NCBI GenBank assembly: GCA_011389735.1
Contig: JAABTS010000042.1
Location: forward strand, 1-38,061
Source: Desulfobacteraceae bacterium
GTDB lineage: Bacteria; Desulfobacterota; Desulfobacteria; Desulfobacterales; JAABTS01
Direction: 5' to 3'
Length of the DNA stretch: 38,061 bases
A model generated the notes under the pieces. The model was not told where the DNA came from. It ran no database searches and worked only from the letters and a program-made list of their open reading frames with translations. Shown here in pieces: positions 34,701 to 38,061 of the stretch (the stretch's first letter is position 1; the number at the start of each line of letters is the position of its first letter). Made by a program: the position numbers and the translations under genes.

Positions 34701-35229
34701 ACATGATGGGCATATTACCGTATATTCCGAAATTGAAAAAGGAACTGTTTTCAGTATCTATCTCCCGGCTTCGCTAAAGTGCGTGAATGAAGACCGCCAT
34801 AAAGCGGAACCTGACCATAAAGGGCAAGGTAAAATCCTGGTCATGGACGATCAAAAACCCATCTTGAAGATGGTCGGAAGAATGCTGAACAGAATGGGAT
34901 ATGAAAACGCCTGCGCCACAGACGGCTCTCAAGCCATTGAAATGTATAAAGAAGCACAATCGGCCGGAAAACCTTTCGACGCCGTCGTTCTCGATCTTAC
35001 AGTCCCCGGCGGTATGGGAGGTTTGAAAACAATCATTGAATTATTGAAAATTGATCCCGATATCAAGGCCGTGGTTTCAAGCGGCTATTCAAACGATCCG
35101 GTCATGTCCAATTATGAGGATTACGGCTTTTGTGCAATCGTGTCAAAGCCGTATACGAAGGCTCAATTAGCCGAAGTTCTAAACAAGCTATTCGGCGAAT
35201 ATGAATCATCGTTCCGGGCGGGTTCTTGA
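31714..35229 (+). CDS. Six-PAS hybrid histidine kinase
   Basis: A 1171-residue cytoplasmic sensor with no membrane segment. An N-terminal coiled coil is followed by six PAS/PAC units (about residues 33-146, 153-266, 275-392, 400-525, 540-655, 668-784), then an NtrB-like HisKA with GGIAHDFNN (phospho-acceptor His808), an HATPase domain with NQAMPNGG, EDQGVGV and GGGLGLATTYSI, and a C-terminal receiver with DDQ and phospho-acceptor Asp1094 (VVLDLTVPGG) and conserved SKPYT. The signal is unknown; several PAS units are of the PAS_3 type with IHPDDR-like motifs. No separate output regulator is adjacent. Only a weak AAAGAG precedes ATG 31714. Confidence 0.95.
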   Translation: MTPEKPTYEELEQRVRELEYAESIRKRTEAASGHTSDLLSLFLKHSPIYAFLKEVSTSASKVLYVSDNYIDMVGVPSSRMIGKTMHELFPHELAEKITRDDIDVVSRGGGLKFDEELDGRRYITYKFPIDCGDKKYLAGYTIDITDRKRAEEDFIQIFTMSLDMLCIADINTSTFIKVNPAFTEVLGYSEEALLEKSFLDFIHPEDIEATRTIVEKRLKAGTKVINFENRYRCKDGSYRWLSWVSHPNPEKGLTFAVARDITEMKLNQEALQKSKSLLDATGRMAKVGGWELDPGTSEVAWTEEIYRIHEVPPDYKPTLQEAIDFFHPEDRPQLERAIQRAVDHGEPYDLEVRFITARGTNLWTRTICRPEIADGKTVKLKGTFQDITYRKKAENALIESEARYRSVLDTINEGVILQAASGEILTWNKGAEDIFGILAKDVIGSISEGKDWPAIQADGSKYSAQNHPSMNTLRTGKPCRNEIMGVYQPSGALRWISINTNPLFQDNGKKPYAVAISFSDITELKRIEDNLRKSEKELQRTLDATADGIWSWNFKANELYFSPQYYKMLGYTPNEFEANFENWLNLIHPDDRDRALDVADKFLKMKPDVYENEFRLKTKSGEYRWTRTVGKVVERDENGDAVYMIGNHEDTTERKLALDAFMEERERFELAMRSVNDGLWDWNLKTNEIYYSPVWKKLLGYEDHEIKNEFSEWERLTNPEDVKESRRILNEVLEGKRKGFENEFKMLHKDGRWVNILARANVILDETGKATRVIGTHVDITERKRLEKQLQQSQKMEAVGTLAGGIAHDFNNMLGIIIGNISYVLSSLQQGDELYEVLGDVQTASKQAQGLTHQLLTFSKGGAPIKKAADINKIIREAATFSTRGANSTCNFELSNDLWSSEVDEGQINQVINNLMINANQAMPNGGTITIRTENVNIDAESGIPLPSGQYIKILVEDQGVGVSEKHLSNIFEPYFTTKQKGGGLGLATTYSIIKKHDGHITVYSEIEKGTVFSIYLPASLKCVNEDRHKAEPDHKGQGKILVMDDQKPILKMVGRMLNRMGYENACATDGSQAIEMYKEAQSAGKPFDAVVLDLTVPGGMGGLKTIIELLKIDPDIKAVVSSGYSNDPVMSNYEDYGFCAIVSKPYTKAQLAEVLNKLFGEYESSFRAGS

Positions 35230-35238
35230 CCGGGTTTG

Positions 35239-35277
35239 GCATAGGTTTTTGGAAAATTTATTTCTAAAACCCTGTAG
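35239..35277. repeat. Imperfect hairpin from family A arm tips between convergent genes
   Basis: aggtttttggaaa pairs with tttctaaaaccct (11 of 13) around a short AT loop. It lies between the stop codons of the PAS kinase and the DUF58 gene and lacks the GC-rich inner arms. It may serve as a two-way terminator. Confidence 0.5.
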
Positions 35278-35285
35278 AAGAGGAG

Positions 35286-36644
35286 TCACCTGAATTCCGA
35301 CAGGCTCGTCTCCACATCAAGCGCATTGACTGTTAAAAAACCGTCGGATAGATTCCCGGCCGGCTCCGGCTCCGGATCGATGCTTGAATCCCCTGTTGTG
35401 ACGACCATGACCCGGGTGGGCAGGTTGGCTCCTTTTAATTGTTCCACAAAGCGTTTTCGTTCTGCGTCCCAGGATAGAAGCACCAGGATGCAGCCGCTCA
35501 AGATTTCATTCCGGGACATGACCTGGTTTTGCAATTCGGAAAAGGATTTGTCCCGGCAAGGCTCAACGGACGCCAGCACTTCGAGTACATGGTCCGTTTC
35601 TCCGGCTCCCCGGCCCGACGAAAAGCAATAGGTCCTGTCTCCCACGAACATGATGTCCAGCATGGAATCCTGAGACCTCGTCATGCAGGCGAACGAGGCG
35701 GCGACCGAGACGGCGGCTTCGAAAATATCGTCGTTTTCTTCCTTCTGGAACGTGTCGAGAATCAGGGCGTGCCTTACGAAATATTCTTCCTGGTGTTCTT
35801 TGATGACCGGACGCCCGGTTTTGGCCCAGGATTTCCAGTGAATCCGGCGGAGCGGATCGCCGGGCCGGTAATCTCTCAGGGACACGAACTCCTCGGATTC
35901 GCCCACCGAAGACGCCAGGGCCACGCCGCCTTTGTGATGTCTACGCTTGCCGGGAAGTTCGTACTGCGGAACCGGATACCGCCGGGGCAGAATCAGGAAG
36001 GTCTGAGGTGTCGGCGCGCGCCGAAGTGCGTTGAACAATCCGAAGGGATCGGGGCGGGCGGCCTCTGTTTCGACCATGCGCAAAAGGCCTCTTTTACGGG
36101 GCGTAAACGATAACCGGACGTCGCATGAACCATAAGGCGGCAGCGCCGGCAGTGGAATTTCTTTAACGTTTGAAACTCCTCTTTTCGACGCATGCCATCT
36201 CCACCGATACACGCCCATCACCTGGTCGAAACGGTTCCGCCGCTCCTCCCCCGGCTCCGGAACCTTTGTGAATTCTCGTTCGGTGGGGAAGGGGACTTCG
36301 GGAACATCAAACAAACAGAGTCCTTTTTGAATCTTGTCGGAATCATTGGATACGGTGATGCGATAGTTCAATGGTTCCCCGGCGGTTCCGAATCTTGGCG
36401 AATGACGCACGAATCGGAACCGGGGCCTGAACCGAAAACAAAAGAGGAGCGAAACGAGCAGTATCGCCAGGAAAAGAGTGAATACCTGATAGGCCATGGT
36501 CATACGTGTGTTCAAGCCCACAATGCAGGCGAAGGCCGTGGCGGTCAGCAGAAAAACGCCTTGTTTACGGATTCGGCGCCGCATTCGATCCCCCCGGACG
36601 GCCGCCCAACAATACAATCTGTACAATAATCGCTGGAATTTCAT
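35286..36644 (-). CDS. DUF58 domain membrane protein
   Basis: A 452-residue protein with two adjacent hydrophobic helices (about 29-45 and 50-70), an extracytoplasmic or beta-rich middle region, and the DUF58 signature EFVSLRDYRPGDPLRRIHWK followed by SWAKTGRP (about 265-295). The C-terminal part has a VWA-like fold outline (ALILDT). DUF58 proteins are almost always encoded with MoxR ATPases and often with VWA and transglutaminase-like proteins; they are thought to act in metal insertion or assembly of surface or periplasmic complexes. It starts 30 bases after moxR, so both are one unit. No Shine-Dalgarno is evident. The usual third gene is missing, since the convergent PAS kinase follows. 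Confidence 0.9.
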   Translation of the reverse strand: MKFQRLLYRLYCWAAVRGDRMRRRIRKQGVFLLTATAFACIVGLNTRMTMAYQVFTLFLAILLVSLLFCFRFRPRFRFVRHSPRFGTAGEPLNYRITVSNDSDKIQKGLCLFDVPEVPFPTEREFTKVPEPGEERRNRFDQVMGVYRWRWHASKRGVSNVKEIPLPALPPYGSCDVRLSFTPRKRGLLRMVETEAARPDPFGLFNALRRAPTPQTFLILPRRYPVPQYELPGKRRHHKGGVALASSVGESEEFVSLRDYRPGDPLRRIHWKSWAKTGRPVIKEHQEEYFVRHALILDTFQKEENDDIFEAAVSVAASFACMTRSQDSMLDIMFVGDRTYCFSSGRGAGETDHVLEVLASVEPCRDKSFSELQNQVMSRNEILSGCILVLLSWDAERKRFVEQLKGANLPTRVMVVTTGDSSIDPEPEPAGNLSDGFLTVNALDVETSLSEFR

Positions 36645-36674
36645 GAATTCATTATGGTTAAAAACGGGCTGCGG

Positions 36675-37637
36675 TCAGGACGGCGCCCGGATTGAATCAA
36701 CAACTTCTCGGACCGTGTTTTCCGCCGTATTGCCCGCAAACCTGGCCTGGGGCTCCATAACCAAGCGGTGCGCCGTTACGGGGACGGCGATTTCCCTGAC
36801 ATGATCCGGGGTGACAAAATTGAGTCCGTCGAACAGAGCCAACGCCTGAGCCGTTTTCATCATGGCCAGGGACGCCCTGGGGCTTGCGCCCAGCCGGACG
36901 CCGGGCGCCGTTCGGGTGCCGGCGACGATATCCACGATATACCGTTTCAATTCATCCGAAATACGCACCTTGCCGATCCGCTTTTTCAATTGAAGAATGT
37001 CGGCTTTGGTCACACACGACGAAATCTGATCCAGGGGGTGAAATTCCCTTTGATCGGACAATATATCCACTTCCTGTTCCGGAGTTACATAGCCGAGGGC
37101 GAATCGTACGGCGAACCGGTCCATTTGGGCTTCCGGCAAAGGATACACTCCGGATGATTCCACCGGATTCTGGGTGGCGACAACGAAGAACAGATCTTCG
37201 AGCGCCCGCAGCTTGCCGTCTATACTCACCTGGGATTCGGCCATGGCCTCCAGAAGCGCGGACTGGGTTCTCGGCGACGCCCGGTTGATTTCATCGGCGA
37301 GCAGAATATTCGTGAACACCGGGCCTCGATGAAACCGAAAAGACCGCGCCGTCTGGTCGAATACGGAAACCCCCAGGATATCCGACGGCAGAAGGTCCGG
37401 AGTGAACTGGATCCGCTTGAAATCCGAATCGATGGATTTTGCCAGAACTTTTGCGAGCGTAGTTTTGCCGGTGCCCGGATAATCTTCCAGAAGAACATGT
37501 CCGGAACCCGCGAAGGCCGACAGAAGCAGCCGCACGGCCCCGGCCTGGCCTCTCATGACCTTTTCGATGTTGTCGGCTATTTTTTTGAAGACGGCCTGGT
37601 ATTCGTGAACGTTTGAGTCGTTTTGAATTGAATTCAT
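36675..37637 (-). CDS. moxR: MoxR-family AAA+ ATPase
   Basis: A 320-residue cytoplasmic AAA+ chaperone-like ATPase. Walker A is DYPGTGKTTLAK (about residues 52-63), Walker B is LLADEINRA (about 112-120), sensor 1 is VVATQNPVE, and a C-terminal lid domain carries LGASPRASLAM with the sensor-2 arginine. MoxR proteins help mature or activate partner proteins, commonly with metal cofactors or VWA domains, and pair with DUF58 proteins as here. First gene of a two-gene minus-strand unit. The upstream gap to the window end is filled by A11 and C4. Confidence 0.95.
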   Translation of the reverse strand: MNSIQNDSNVHEYQAVFKKIADNIEKVMRGQAGAVRLLLSAFAGSGHVLLEDYPGTGKTTLAKVLAKSIDSDFKRIQFTPDLLPSDILGVSVFDQTARSFRFHRGPVFTNILLADEINRASPRTQSALLEAMAESQVSIDGKLRALEDLFFVVATQNPVESSGVYPLPEAQMDRFAVRFALGYVTPEQEVDILSDQREFHPLDQISSCVTKADILQLKKRIGKVRISDELKRYIVDIVAGTRTAPGVRLGASPRASLAMMKTAQALALFDGLNFVTPDHVREIAVPVTAHRLVMEPQARFAGNTAENTVREVVDSIRAPS

Positions 37638-37687
37638 CCGGTCTTTTTACAGCTTTTTGAAAGCGATTGTCAAATGAATGGGCGTTA

Positions 37688-38061
37688 TATAGGTTTTCAA
37701 GAATTAATTTCACAAGACGGCAGGCCCGGGATTGTTGAATGCTGAATTATTTATGTTGAATGCTAAATGTTAAATGCTAAATGGGGGACTCGCTTTCAAA
37801 GGATTGGTTCTAACTTCGGCCATCAGTTTAGTGATTGGGCTTGAAGTTTTTGAATCCAAATCCAAATCCAAATCCAAATCCAAATCGGGATCGGGATCGT
37901 TATCGAAGGATTCAATTTCGATCCCGATACCGATCCCGATATCGATAAATGAAAATGGCCGAAGATAGAACCAAGCTCCGCTTTCAACAATCAACATTCA
38001 ACATAATGAGAAATTATGTATACCCCGGGCCGACAATGCAGTGAAATTAATTATCTGAAAA
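37688..38061 (+). repeat. Family A palindromic repeat, long form, copy A11, interrupted by C4 (cut by window end)
   Basis: Left arm tataggttttcaagaattaa plus caggcccggga; AT-rich core ttgaatgctgaattatttat; right arm ccccgggcc...gtgaaattaattatctgaaaa runs off the window about six bases before its expected end. Element C4 with its own 8-bp duplication lies inside the core. Confidence 0.88.
37800..37980 (+). repeat. Family C-type element C4 with a hexamer-repeat core
   Basis: Inverted ends TTGGTTCTAACTTCGGCC and GGCCGAAGATAGAACCAA resemble C1-C3, and the element is flanked by the perfect 8-bp repeat GCTTTCAA (37792-37799 and 37981-37988). Instead of the usual hairpin core it holds about five AAATCC hexamers (37857-37886), then GGGATC units and a mirror-like gatcccgat tract. 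Confidence 0.82.

Noticed and set aside
37770-37997. Open frames with DLDLDL or SKSKSK runs on opposite strands
   Set aside because: Both come from the AAATCC/GGGATC hexamers in C4 and have no ribosome-binding site or non-repeat sequence to support them.

Overview
The window reads as chromosome of an anaerobic, probably sulfate-reducing-type Desulfobacterota bacterium. This is an inference from gene content: ferredoxin-dependent indolepyruvate oxidoreductase, several ferredoxin-like Fe-S proteins, a DUF362 ferredoxin, and very large cytoplasmic PAS/hybrid histidine kinases, at moderate GC. No rRNA, tRNA, CRISPR array, prophage or intact transposase gene was found. I call 23 protein genes, nearly all with clear family membership.

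Layout from left to right. (1) 265-2670, minus strand: iorA-iorB, which oxidise aryl-pyruvates to aryl-acetyl-CoA. (2) 2973-5654, minus: a two-gene envelope unit, made of a PEGA-domain protein with three repeats of about 110 residues and an OmpA-like lipoprotein. (3) 6444-7840, plus: a secreted double-SH3b protein with a textbook sigma-70 promoter, then a possible double ribbon-helix-helix protein. (4) 8275-9357, minus: an M42 aminopeptidase. (5) 9552-13094, minus: a nitrogen-assimilation unit amt-glnB-glnA with a perfect sigma-54 promoter in front and an intrinsic terminator behind. (6) 13565-15527: a YkgJ-like cysteine-cluster protein and two small proteins of unknown role. (7) 16271-23518, plus: a 2415-residue protein-kinase-like/AAA/GAF/PAS/histidine kinase/REC/REC/HPt protein. 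(8) 23792-24847: a winged-helix Fe-S protein. (9) 24937-25344: a Vsr endonuclease. (10) 25689-30622, minus: DUF362 ferredoxin-hutU-ftcD-fchA, the urocanate-to-glutamate and one-carbon branch of histidine breakdown; it releases glutamate and ammonia. (11) 31714-35229: a six-PAS hybrid kinase. (12) 35286-37637, minus: moxR and a DUF58 protein.

The most unusual content is between the genes. At least four families of short non-autonomous repeats fill almost every intergenic gap. Family A is palindromic, has TATAG ends, comes in two length classes, and has 11 near-complete copies plus fragments; its design resembles Neisseria Correia elements. Family B is about 120 bp with 6-bp flanking duplications. 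Family C is about 170-180 bp, has GGTTCTAA-containing inverted ends and 8-bp flanking duplications, and carries different cores. Family D is flanked by unusually long direct repeats of variable length (12, 13 and 15 bp); one end is precise and the other end varies. Insertions are nested (D in C, C in A, B abutting A). One D copy has replaced the end of the giant kinase gene, and the pre-insertion stop codon can still be read on the far side of the element. The two family-A copies inside the amt-glnB-glnA unit would be transcribed as long hairpins between co-regulated genes.
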